Positions 35,671 through 47,138 of a stretch of DNA of 64,000 bases are shown here, piece after piece. Within the stretch, counting starts at the first letter, position 1. Every line of letters starts with the position of its first letter. Origin of the DNA: Solanum dulcamara (Eukaryota > Streptophyta > Magnoliopsida > Solanales > Solanaceae); NCBI RefSeq assembly GCF_947179165.1, contig NC_077238.1, forward strand, positions 37,375,793 through 37,439,792, read 5' to 3'. The translations under genes were made by a program, and so were the position numbers. A model generated the notes under the pieces. It worked only from the letters and a program-made list of their open reading frames with translations, searched no databases and had not been told where the DNA came from.

Positions 35671-38600
35671 TGATGAATACAATATGCTGGAATGCAAGGA
35701 GTATTGATACTCAAGGTGCTTTGGATAGACTCCAAAAACTCAAGGATTATCATAGTCTCTCTATGTTGGCAATTCTTGAACCATTTGCTTATCAATCACA
35801 GATCAACCAATACAAAAATCAGCTTAGAATGAATAATGCCTGTCATAATCCTAATAACAAGATTTGGCTATTCTGGAATCAGGATGTGGACTGTCACATT
35901 AGAGACCAGGATGAACAACAGGTCACTTGTGATATTAAACATGTGTCTAGCCCCAATTCTCACACTATTACATTTGTCTATGCCAAGTGTAAAGATTACT
36001 TGAGAAGAAGTCTTTGGGAAAAAATGCTGCAGGTGGCTGATATAGATAAGCCTTGGTGTATTGTTGGAGACTTTAATGTAATCACTGAAGTGGAGGAAAA
36101 GCTTGGAGGGCTGCCTTAAAATATGAACAAAAGCCTTGAATTCATAAGTGTCATTGAAGCATGTGGCCTCACAGACTTGGGTTTTCATGGCCAAAGCTTC
36201 ACCTGGTGCAACAACAGGGACAATGATGCTAGAATATGGAAGAGGTTAGACAGGGCCATAGTGAATGATAGGTGGTTAGAGATAATGCCTATGACTACTG
36301 TGACTCATCTAGCCTCTACAGGTTTAGATCATTATCCTCTTTTAGTTGAATGTCAAGATAATCATAGTAATCCCATCAAATACTTCAAGTTTCTTCACTG
36401 CTGGACAGAGAATGATACTTTCCTGGATACTGTTAAAACCTGTTGGGATAGGCATATGGAAGGAAATCCTATGAGAATTTTCCACCAGAAGCTTAAGAGG
36501 GTAGCTAACACTCTTAGCAAGTGGTCAAGACAACAATATGGAGACATATATACCATAGTTAAAGAGTTTGAAGAGAAAGTACAGCAGGCAGAAGAAGATA
36601 TCATCCTTGATAATTCTGAGGAAAATAGAAACAAGCTTCATCAAGTGAATGCAGAGTACATTAGATATTTGAAGATTGAGCATTCTATCCTTAAACAAAA
36701 AACTCAGATTCAGTGGTTTAAGGATGGAGATGCCAACTCCAAATACTTTCATGCTATCATCAGAGGAAGGAGGAGGAGGTTACTCATTCATAAAATCACT
36801 GATGACCAAGGAAACACTATTCAAGGTGATCAGAACATAGCAACTGCTGCCTGTGATTACTTTGAGAAGATCTTTACTGGAAAAGAGGATTTGATCAATG
36901 AAGATATCCTAAAATGCATTCCCTGTTCCATCACAGATCAGCAAAATCAGATTCTTAATGCTATGCCTACCAAGGAGGAGTTGAAAGCTGCTGTATTTTC
37001 TCTTAGTGATGTGTCTGCAGCAGGTCCTGATGGATTTAATGGCAAATTCTTCCATACCTGCTGGGATATTATTAGTGAAGACTTGTTAAACTTAGTGAAG
37101 TACTTTTGTTGTGGACAGTCTATTCCCAAGTTCATCACACATGCCTGTTTGGTTCTACTCCCAAAAGTAGAACATCCTAATAAACTATCTGATTTCAGGC
37201 CTATATCACTCAGCAACTTTACCAATAAAGTCATTTCTAAGGTCCTTTGCCTCAGAATAGCCCCAATTCTCCCTCAAGTAATCTCTGAAAATCAATCTGG
37301 TTTTGTAAAGGGAAGAAGCATCTCTGAGAATATTATGTTAGCACAAGAGATCATTCATGGAATAAAACAACCAAAGATTGGAGACAATGTTATTATCAAG
37401 TTAGACATGGCCAAAGCCTATGACAGGGTGTCTTGGTCATTTATATGTCTAGTGATGAGAAGAATGGGTTTTGGAGAAGTATTCATTGACATGGTTTGGA
37501 GGTTAATGGCTAACAACTGGTACTCAGTTATTGTGAATGGAGGTAGGCATAGTTTCTTTCATTCTACAAGAGGCCTTAAACAGGGAGATCCTTTGTCTCC
37601 AGCCCTATTTATTTTAGGTGCTGAGGTGCTGTCAAGACTTCTCAACAACCTTCATCAACACTATTTGTACAAAGGTTTTCACATGGAAAAGAAGGGTCCT
37701 CTAATTAATCACTTGAGCTTTGCTGATGATGTAATTATTTTCACCTCAACCTTTAAGTATTCTCTCAAGTTGATCATGAAGACTCTGCAGTTGTATGAAC
37801 ATACATCAGGACAGCTTGTTAACAAAGACAAGAGTCAATGTATGATCCCTTTGAATACTGATCCAGCTACTAATGAGAGGGTCACTTCTATCACTGGTTT
37901 CAAATCAACTCATGGACCTTTACTAGTATGGTATCCAAAGTGATCTCCAAGATTAGAGGATGGCAGGCCAAAATATTGAGCTATGGGGGAAGAGCTACTC
38001 TTGTCAAATCAGTGTTGCAATCACTTCCAATTCACCTGCTTTCAGCAATCATCCCTACAGTCACTACCCTCAAACAAATTAAAGCCCTTATGGCAGATTT
38101 TTTCTGGGGATGGGACAAAGAAAAGAGGAAGTACCACTGGGCTTCTTGGGAAACACTCAGCTACCCTATGGAGGAAGGTGGTATTGGTATGAAAAACATA
38201 CAAGATGTGTGTCTGGCCTTACAATACAAACAGTGGTGGACTTTTAGATCCAAGAAGACTTTATGGGGAGAATTCTTAAAGGCTAAGTATTGCCAAAGAG
38301 CACATCCGGTGATAAAAAAATGGAACACAGGTCAATCTCTTATGTGGAAGCATATGATGGCAAATAAAATTAATATTGAGCCTCATATACATTGGCATAT
38401 CAATTCAGGTACATGCAGCTTTTGGTGGGATGATTGGATGGGTATTGGACCCCTTGCTTATCACAATAACTATCTACCTAGGCTCAATAATACTACAGTC
38501 TCTGAATACCTTATGAATGGGGAATGGAATGTGTAGAAAATCAGAAAATATGCCCCTCCTCAGCTTGTGTTTCAGATCCTTAACACTAAGGTATATTATC

Positions 38601-39778
38601 ATCCCAACATAGCTGATAAAGCATGCTGGAAACTAACATCTCATGGTAATTTCACTTCCAAATCTGCTTGGGAACAAGTTAGAAAGCACAAATATAAGAG
38701 CTTGACTGATAGTTGCACTTGGCACACTAACATCCCTTTCAAGGTGTCCTTTTTACTATGGAGAGCACTCAGATTGAAACTTCCAACCAATGAAAAACTA
38801 GTTCAATTTGGAGCTGAACCAGCAGAATGCTCTTGTTGCTACAGGCCTGGATTGGATACTGTTGACCATATATTTGCCTCTGGAAATTTAGCAAAACATA
38901 TTTGGCAGCAATTTTCCAGATCTTGGGGAATCCTGCAAGACAACTGGCCTCTGAGAAATATCCTGATGAAGTGGTGGACTTCTAAGCCCAATAATGAAGT
39001 CCATAAGCTCATGTTGCAGGCAACTCCTATTTTTGTTTGCTGGCATATATGGAAGAATAGATGTGCAAGCAAATATGGAGGAAAGAAATCTAGTTCTACT
39101 AGAGTTAAGTTCTCCATTACTAAGGACCTGTACATGCTGATAAGCACTGTCTATCCTTACATTAAGTGGCCTAAGAGTTGGAATGATCTGGTTCTGATGG
39201 TAGAAAATTGCCAACATGACACTAAAGTGATCAAAGTTGTGTGGATCAGACCTCCACCTTCAATAGTAAAGTTGAATATTGATGGGAGTGCATTGGACAA
39301 CCCTGGGAAGATTGGAGCAGGGGGAATATTGAGAGACCACAAGGATAACTTGATATATGCATTTGCAACTCCATTAGGACATGGAACCAACAATCAAGCT
39401 GAGGTACAGGCAGCTACTATGGGCATCCTTTGGTGTCTTCAACATGGTTATAGTAGAGTGGTACTGGAGGTGGACTCAGAACTTTTGACTATGTGGTTGA
39501 AGCAAGATATCAAGCCTCCATGGAGCATACACAAATACATGGAAGAACTTCAGAATTTAGTCCAGTTACTAGACTACTTTCATTGCAAACATGTATTCAG
39601 AGAAGCCAATTTTGTTGCAGATACTCTTTCTAAGCACAGCCATAAGCTTGACAATACTCAACAATTCTATAATATGCAACAACTTCCACAAGAAACCAAG
39701 GGCTACATCAAGCTGGACAAGATAGGGATGGCAAGCTTCAGGAGAAAAAGATTAAAAAGGATCAAACAACCTCCTTGA
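35670..39778 (+). pseudogene. L1 ORF2: endonuclease, reverse transcriptase, zf-RVT, RNase H; disrupted
   Basis: ORF2 makes the nick and copies the RNA at the target. APE-type endonuclease: WNARSI, GDFNVI (about 36070), then after an in-frame stop (36117-36119) RLDRAIVN and TGLDHYPL. RT: LVLLPKVEHPNKLSDFRPIS, KLDMAKAYDRVSW, GLKQGDPLSPALF and catalytic FADD at 37719-37730. A frameshift near 37920 comes with loss of about 20 codons where the family usually has a YLGCPI segment. The frame continues 37928-38536, then a stop (38534-38536), then 38537-39778 with the zf-RVT region (VSFLLWRALRLKLPTNEKL) and a C-terminal RNase H (KLNIDGSA, NNQAEVQAA, LEVDSELL, EANFVADTLSKH). The acidic catalytic residues are all present. 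RNase H is known from one plant L1 lineage. Confidence 0.9.
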
Positions 39779-42097
39779 ACTATTTTTATCTTCAATGTTC
39801 TAACTTACTCTTCAAATTGGATATCAATATGACTAGTGATAACCACTTTGAAGGTTCTACAGTTAGGACCATTGTAAAGGGGAGAGTCTCCCCTGCATCT
39901 TACCTACCTAGGATTAGAGTAGCCTTTTTCTTTTTCTTTCCTTTCCTTCTACTTTTTGACTGTGCAGGAACTTGTACACATGCAACATATCAATCCACAG
40001 TTGGAGGGCCAACTATGTGTGCTGCATATTACAGCAGTGGCAGGATGAAGCACTTCACCATTTGGAGCTTGCAGCTTGTGGAATTCCTCCATACAACCAG
40101 AACTTACATCAAGGGGCTGGTGCTGGAGTGTCAGCAACTGAGCTTGGAATTCCAACAAATTGCAGCATACAAGGAGAAACTACAGCATAGTTTTTGCTGT
40201 GCAGAATTTTTCTTGTTCTTTTACTTGTGGAGGTACAATACACAACTGCAACCTCCAAGAACAAGTTCTTCAGCATACAACAAATCATTAGAACATAAAG
40301 CAACATCAAGACATACCTGCAACAGATAGACTACAGCTGCAGCAACAGCCATCAAAATTCCAGCATAGGCCACAGCTGCAGCCCCCAACAAAAGCATCAT
40401 GCAACATCAAATTGACTCCAAACTAGGCAGGAATACAGAAAATACAGTAGTTGCAAAGCCCAAGAAGTTTCAACTCAAACGGAAATTTGGAGACGTTAGT
40501 CGAGCGACCTTGAAAAGGTTAGCCGAATTAAGTCTCCAAATGGAACACTTCACTACTTGGAGCTTCCAGCTTGTCCAAAAGGCCTCCAAATGTTGCAAGA
40601 ACACAGAAAATATAGTATTTGCAAAGCCCAAGAAGTTTTACCTCAAACGGATAATTAGAGACGTTAGTCGAGCGACTTTGAAAAAGTTAGCCGACTTAAC
40701 TCTCCAAATGAAGCACTTCAATACTTGGAGCTTCCAGCTTGTCCAAAAGGCCTCCAAATGTTGCCAAAACATAGAAAATACTGTAATTACAAATCCCAAG
40801 AAGTTTCATCCCAAACGGATAATTGGAGACGTTAGTCGAGCGACCTTGAAAAAGTTAGCCGACTTAAGTCTTCAAATGGAGCAATTCACTACTTGGAGAT
40901 TCTAGCTTGTCCAAAAGGCTTCCAAATGTTATAAGAACACAGAAAATACAGTAACTACAAGGCTCAAGAAGTTCCACCTCAAATGGATAATTGGAAACGT
41001 TAATCGAGCGACCTTGAACAAGTTAACCGACGTAAGCATAATGAGGAGGTTGGTGTCTATTTGTTTTTGGTCTTGTTGGCTTGTCTCTATGCATTTGCAG
41101 GTATCTGGAGATACATTAAAGCATGTTACAGTTGGGGACATGTTTACAAGCCACAACACACAAAAACTCCAACAACATGCAGCACACAAGGACAAACTAC
41201 AAGTCCACAATGGACCTGCAGAACCACAGCACAGTGTTTGCTGTGCAGAAGTATTGGAGGTATTTTTCTTCTTGTTCTTTTACTTGTGCAGGTACAATAC
41301 ACAACTACAATCCCAAAGAACAAGTACTTCAGCATACAACCACTCACTAGAACATAAAGCAACATCAAGATAGACCTGCAACAGATGGGCTACAGCTGCA
41401 GCAACAGCAGTGGCAAAAGGGTTGTTTTTCTTTGCAGATGCAGGGATTACAAAGTGCATGGTTACACTTGTAGATGCAGCCAACAGATACCATGATACAA
41501 CACCTGCAACAGCCCTCCTGGATTCTGTGCAGGCACACAAGAACCCTCCAATATCCAAGGCTGCTGGAACATCAGAAGCTGCAAAATTCTCGTTTCATCC
41601 TCCTTAGCTGATAATCATGATTGCGATGTTGTTGCATACTTCCCTTGGACTTACTTGGTACGACAAGACGAAAAAGGGCAAAGATAAAAAGAGCTTCTTC
41701 ACCCCATGCAAGATAGAAGGTTCATATACTTGTTCTTCTTCAATTTAGCTATGTATGGTATGTAGCATAGTTGAATAGGACTAGTGTAGGTTACTTTCTT
41801 GTCTTTTCATGGAAGGGGAGAGTCTCCCTCATTTATGCTTTCTTAGTCGACTTGTATCGGGAGGAGTCCTCTCATAGGTTTACTGCTTTCTAGTTATAGA
41901 TAGCTCCTTTTGCTATGGGGATGAGTTAGCCGACCTTAATAGGTTAGCCGACTTATGAACCAACATAGGATCAGAGGTAAGGTTTATGTCCCCCTCCTTG
42001 TATTTTTCTGTTTTATTTTATGTTAAGGCTTGGGGGTGATGCTCAACCCCTGACTGTGCACGAGAGGTGGGAGCCTCGTGTAGGGTCTGTTCCCCCC
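39779..42097 (+). other. L1 3' region with duplicated blocks
   Basis: Between the ORF2 stop and the A-rich tail. It contains a 168-bp tandem array (40413-41037) and two related direct repeats flanking it (40163-40347 and 41187-41409, sharing cagcatacaac, aacataaagcaacatcaaga and tacagctgcagcaacagc). A degenerate array-like piece lies at 40047-40080 and a gttagccgac pair near 41928-41957. The last part (gcacgagaggtgggagcctcg) precedes the tail. No convincing protein-coding gene. Confidence 0.7.
40413..41037 (+). repeat. 168-bp tandem array, about 3.7 units, exact period
   Basis: Units start at about 40432, 40600, 40768 and 40936 (marker aa(c/t)a(c/t)agaaaat), each spaced exactly 168 bp with no indel. 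Shared blocks are cccaagaagttt, gacgttagtcgagcgac, ttgaaaaagttagccgac and acttggag(c/a)ttc. Because 168 is a multiple of three, one frame reads 56-residue repeats across 40399-40905 (168 codons); the fourth unit continues past a stop. Confidence 0.95.
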
Positions 42098-42124
42098 AAA
42101 AAAAAAAATAAAAAAAAAATCCAA

Positions 42125-43722
42125 GTTTTAATGAGAGGTATTTGTGTCATTTCCCAAGTTTTGTTCAATGAATATAGACACCATTATTGCTAAGTTCAAT
42201 GCTATAACTACCCAACCTTTTTCTAAATCATTCATCTAAATTATCCTAAAGCAATATCTAAGAATTCTCTTAAGCTCTCCTTTAAGTTTCAAGCTAGGGT
42301 TTCAGATTTTCATCAAGGTTTCTTCTCCAATTCTAAATGATTTCACCCATGGAGTACCAAAGTTTCTTCAAGGTTTTCTCAAAAATTCAATTGTCTATTA
42401 ACCCTAGTTTGGATGAATTGCATTGTGATATTTCAATTTTATTTTAAATTGTTATTAATGATCATTCTAAGCATGTTTCTACATGAATTGCATAATTTTA
42501 AGTTGAATTATGAATGCCCATGTATAAAGCTATTTCCAATGATGTTTAAAGAAAGGTTTCATGAATGAAGTTAAGATTATGATTTAATGATGAAAGGTAT
42601 GATGATGATCAATTATGATCCAAGATAGATACTATGGTGTGATAAGTACAATTCTTAGACAATCTTGTTTAAGATGGTGATAAGGACAATTCTTATCAAA
42701 GTTATGAATTCCTATGAATCACTAAAGTTAATGAGCTACTCCTAATATGTTTTATAAAGATGGATTGATAGGTAGTTACTATCTTTCCCTATAATGTTAT
42801 GATCACGTTTTAATGAAGTCCATTGGGATATTGAGTAAGCACAGAGAGGACTTCTAGGTGGGGTTCGGTCCAATAACGGAGTTAGTTACCCAAGAGAATC
42901 CCTATAGCAACCTAAAGTTCCAAACTACTTTGCCCATGTAGGTTGCCTTTATGGCCTAGCTAGTGGATCCATATATAGCTCACAAAGTTAAAGTTGTTCT
43001 CACAGAGTATACCTTGGAAAGTAACCTCTGTTTTCTCGATGTGGGAGTTACATAGGATTCTATGTTATAGCTCACATGATCTGAAGATGTCGGTTAAAGG
43101 TCTTATCCCACATAAGTTGAATGTTAAAGATATGTGATTTACTATGAAGTTTTATGATGCATTGACCATATATGTTCATATGATTTCAAATGCTTTTCAG
43201 TTTTGCTCATGTTCATTATGTTGGTCATGCATCTTATGTCATATTGTTCTTTTCCAATATGTTTTTCATGCATAACTCACATAATTAGTACCTTCTATCT
43301 ACTAACACATATTTTGCCTACATTATCTTATAATGTAGGAGCGGACGATGACCATCCTATTTATGGCTAGAGTTGCTTAGTTATCAAAGAGTTAGTGATT
43401 CCTCATTTTATTGAGGATATGAATTTCTTTTCATATTGGTAAATTGATTTTTCTTCTTATGATTCGGGTGATCTAGGAGTTTGTCCTAAGCCCCCATCCA
43501 GCATACACTTAGAGGCATGTTTAGACATTACTTTGATGTAGTCCATTTTGGACATTGATTGAGTATTTCTATCTCTTTGACTTCACTTTTGAGTTGTTAC
43601 TTCTACTTATCTTGTTAAGTTTCTTTACCTTATGTATGGAATGTATGCTGAGATGGCTTGGTTGAGATCCCTTGTAATCTCAATCGCTTTGTCATGACTT
43701 GGCCCTTACTCAGGTCATGACA
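42125..43722 (+). repeat. B 3' LTR, second part
   Basis: Resumes the LTR after the L1 insertion and ends GGTCATGACA, followed by the target copy ccgag. It carries the perfect hairpin CCTACATT...AATGTAGG (43317-43339). Compared with the 5' LTR it keeps about 220 extra bp near 42942-43185. Confidence 0.9.
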
Positions 43723-43727
43723 CCGAG

Positions 43728-45236
43728 GTTCATAGTTTCTGATATTCTATTAACTCGGGATACACAAGATGTATCATAATTTGAGAAAGATATATTGGTG
43801 GAATGACTTGAAGAAGGACATTGCTGAATTTATGGCTAAGTTTCCAAATTGCCTACAAGTGAAGGTTCAACATTAAAAAAATGAGAGGTTTAGGTCAATA
43901 CATTGAAATTTCCTAAATAGAAGTGGGAAGATTTGAATATGAGCTTTATTACAGTCTTGTCTCGTACTTGTAGGAAACACGATTCAATTTGGGTGGTTGT
44001 TGATCAAATGATTTAGTCGGCACATTTTCTTTCAATCAAGACTTCTTATTCAAGGGAGGATTATGCTAGACTTTACATTTGAGAGTTGGTTAAGATTCTT
44101 GGGATTCTATTATCTATTATTTCAAACTGATGTACTCAGTTTATATCTCAATTTTGGAGGTCATTTCAAGAGGGTCTTGGTACTGGAGTTAAGCTTAGTA
44201 TAACTTTTCACCTTCAGATCAACAGTCAAGTCAAATGGACTATTCATACTTTGGATGATATGGTGAGGGCTTATGTAATTGACTTCAATGGTAATTGGGA
44301 TGACCATTTTACATTGCTTGAGTTTTCCTATAGCAATAATTATTATTCGAGTATCCAAATGGCTCCATTTGAGGCCATATATGATAGGAGGTATAGGTCT
44401 CCTACTGTTTGGTTATAGGTTGTCAAAGTCGCTTTGATAGGTCCCTAGTTTGTTTGTGAATCTATGCAGAAAGTTTGGCTCTTTAGGAAGAGGATGAATA
44501 CTGCCCCAAGCCAAAAAAAGTCTTACTCATATGTAAGGAGAAGGCAACTTGAGTTTAATGTTAATGATTGGCTTTACATTAAAATCTCACCCATGAAGGA
44601 TTTGATGTGTTTTGGCAAGAAAGGGAAGCTTAATCCCAACTATGTAGGCCTATATCAGATTTTAAGGTGCTTTACAAAGTAGCTTATAAGTTAGATTTTC
44701 CTTCGGAGTTGGCATTAGTGCATCCGATGTTTCATGTCTCTTTCTTGAAGAAATGTGTTGGTGATCCTACCTCTATTGTGCCATTGGACATCATTGGTGT
44801 GAAAGAGAGTGTATCTTATGGGGAGGTTTCACCTTAGATTATAGATCGTCAGGTCCAATAGTTAAGGAATAAAGAAGTTGCATCTGTTAAAGTTCTTTAA
44901 AGGAATCAATTAGTTGAGGGTGCTACATGAGAGGTCAAAGCTGATATGATATATTGTTACCCTTATCTCTTTTCCCACTATTCCAGCTTGAGGTATTAAG
45001 TTTCTGTATGTTCACTCTTTTGAATTCATGTATTTCAGTCATTCTCATATTTTCGTATGCATGCATATTCATGAAATGAGTTTTAAAGTCATATTTTAGC
45101 TTGTGGTTGATTACTCCTTGTTTTCATGCATTTTGATGTGTTTCACATTTATATTGGGTTTTTAAGTTTCTTTCCTCACTCTATTCATGCTAGTTTTAGT
45201 CTCATTCGAGGATGAATGTTCCCAAGGGAAATATAT
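43728..45236 (+). pseudogene. E1 integrase core to C-terminus, 3' UTR and polypurine tract, pseudogene
   Basis: Continues the E1 integrase cut at 22062. First catalytic Asp kept (WVVVDQMI), second lost (ISN in place of the family D in SDRGTQF, followed by a stop), and the Glu region is decayed. The C-terminal part shows VYLK-like LYIKISPMKDLMCFGKKGKL (44574-44633) and HPMFHVSFLKKCVGDP. A chromodomain remnant follows (IIDRQVQ, RNKEVASVKVL, RNQLVEGAT) with several stops. The polypurine tract cccaagggaaatatat (45221-45236) ends at the 3' LTR. Confidence 0.8.
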
Positions 45237-45649
45237 TATAAGAATTCAGAAGTTGGAAAGAGGGAATGAGAAAAAAAAATTAGAAATGGTTGCTGGTGCG
45301 AAACTTTGACGAGGCTTTTTATAAACCGTAAAAGATTATACGGTCCATAGAGGGCTATCGTGGAAAGGTTGGAGAAAAAGAAAATTTCAAGCTAAAGTTA
45401 AAGGATGGTTCTACGGCCTGTGAAGAAGTTTCTAAACCATAGATCGTCTCGTGAAAGGATTTTGAGAAAAGAGGGAGGGATCTTACTTGGCAGGGAGTTA
45501 TAAAGACTGTGGTGGGTTCTACCGACCGTATAAGGGTTTGTAGACCGCACCACCAGACTTGGAAGGAATTTGGACCTTGAGTACCTATATAGAAGGTTAA
45601 CGGCCAATGTAGAGTCCCGCGAGCCATAGACCTATCCATAGAAGGTTGG
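45237..45649 (+). repeat. E1 3' LTR, first part
   Basis: Starts TATAAGAATTCAG, aligned with TGTAAGACC of the 5' LTR. It has the same motif cluster (acggtccatag, gaccgtataag). Interrupted at gaaggttgg by element C; gttgg (45645-45649) is the left target copy. Confidence 0.8.
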
Positions 45650-47138
45650 TGTCATGACCCAAATCTAGGACCTAGACGTGACATGGCGAATGAGGAACCC
45701 GAAAGTACCTCAAAAAAGCCTCTTAGTATTCTTTTAGCCTTTTATAGTTACTGACAATAAATAAACAATAAAAATCATAATAGTAAATCTTCAACTTACA
45801 TATGTCCAACAATACCTTTAACTTTTAGATTTAATGGGGCTAAGACAAGTCCCTAGCTTATCCTTAATCATAATAGAAAGAAATTCCATAGTAAGTGTCT
45901 AAAGATCTCAACATATCATAAGCTATAAAGCTAAAGAAGTATTGTTCTTGGAAGATGGGAACTCACCAAAAGTAGTCTTCAAATAAAATCTCAACTAGCC
46001 ACGTGGAGGAGAACGAGGAGGAGAACCTATCCCTACATGGTGATATCATGTAGGCAAAAAAGTATGCGTTAGTACTTTGAATGTACCAAGTATGTAGGCA
46101 TGCATGGACATTGAGAAAACATTAAAATATTTATGTAATATGAAACATAATTCAATGCATGCATAATCAATCATATAGATATCCTTTAAAATATTCATTT
46201 TATGGGAAGATGAGCATAACCGACATTTAAGACCATGCGAACTATTACATGAAATCCAACATAGGCCCCTATGTTGGCCGGGAAGACTACTGGTTGGGTA
46301 GAACTCCAACAACTTCATTCATTTCTTTAACTTTAACTTTAAGCGCTTTCATGGATCCATTAGCCTAAGCCTACAAGGGCTCCTATGTTGGCACATAGTT
46401 AATGAGACAAGGAGTTTCTACTAGGATTCCCTTACCCAATCCAACCTCAATGACCCATTCGGTGCTAAGTCAATCCCACGGAATAGTTTAATACTTCAAA
46501 ATATTCATAGCGTATAGCTTGAGAATTCAAAATATCAAATTTGATGGAATAACTCATTAAAATCTTTAATGATTCAAATATGCAAGAACTTTCCTTATGG
46601 CATAAAGAATCCATCATTAATAGTATTTCCTCATTCATAGCATTTCAAGTCAATCTTCATTGAAAATATAGTAAAACTAGGTGAGTTTAAATCACTTCAA
46701 CTATCAAACATGTATGTAAATGAAATTATGCAAAAATACTTTCAAATACATTAATTAAAAATCATGCTTTAATCAATCCAACATGAAATTTAAGAATCTT
46801 TAAAGAGATAAATACAGAAAATACTTGCAAATCATCAATTCATACATATGAAATCATTTTGCATCAAAATAGACCAATAATTATTTGTTTAACCATGATT
46901 CATGCTATTAAGTAGAAATAAGAATTACCCATAAGAAAATCTTACTTGAAATCAAAAAATTTAGTTGAAAGAGTTTTGAACTACATGGGTGAAAGAATCC
47001 ATAGATAAACATCCACATACCTTAGAGTAAAGCTTGAAAAGAATTGGATAAATAAAGATAAATTATCATATAATCAAAATAATTTAGGCATGAGAGTGGA
47101 AGAAATACTCACATTGAAGCCTTACATACGCTAATATA

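Larger units (their letters stand above)
31668..42116 (+). mobile_element. L1-clade LINE with RNase H domain, 10.4 kb
   Basis: Non-LTR element with ORF1 (31708-35670), ORF2 (35670-39778), a 2.3-kb 3' region with a tandem array, and an A-rich tail at 42098-42116. The target duplication aaatccaa flanks it (31660-31667, 42117-42124; its left edge is ambiguous because of the A tail). It appears full length: ORF1 starts 40 nt from the 5' end after an untranslated leader. Defects: one stop in ORF1; two stops, one frameshift and a small deletion in ORF2. So it is not autonomous now. Confidence 0.92.
22063..43722 (+). mobile_element. B: complete Ty3/gypsy chromovirus with perfect target duplication
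   Basis: LTRs at 22063-24082 and 31138-31667 plus 42125-43722. The target duplication ccgag is perfect (22058-22062 and 43723-43727). Between them lie gag, protease, RT, RNase H, integrase and a chromodomain-like C-terminus, interrupted by solo LTR F; the 3' LTR is interrupted by an L1 LINE. Coding parts have stops, frameshifts and lost catalytic residues, and the two LTRs differ at roughly one base in six over the compared 5' portion, so B is not young. Confidence 0.9.

Noticed and set aside
39775..40329. Open frame of 184 codons after ORF2
   Set aside because: Composition follows poly-T and CAG-rich tracts, with no domain and overlap with the direct repeats. Not supported as coding.
40399..40905. 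A 168-codon open frame that could be a small host or L1 protein gene
   Set aside because: It is open because the tandem unit is 168 bp (a multiple of three). It has no recognisable domain and sits in the L1 3' region. Kept as a repeat.
40413..41037. CRISPR-like regular spacing
   Set aside because: Whole 168-bp units are repeated with no unique spacers, in a plant LINE. The same applies to the 263-bp LTR arrays.
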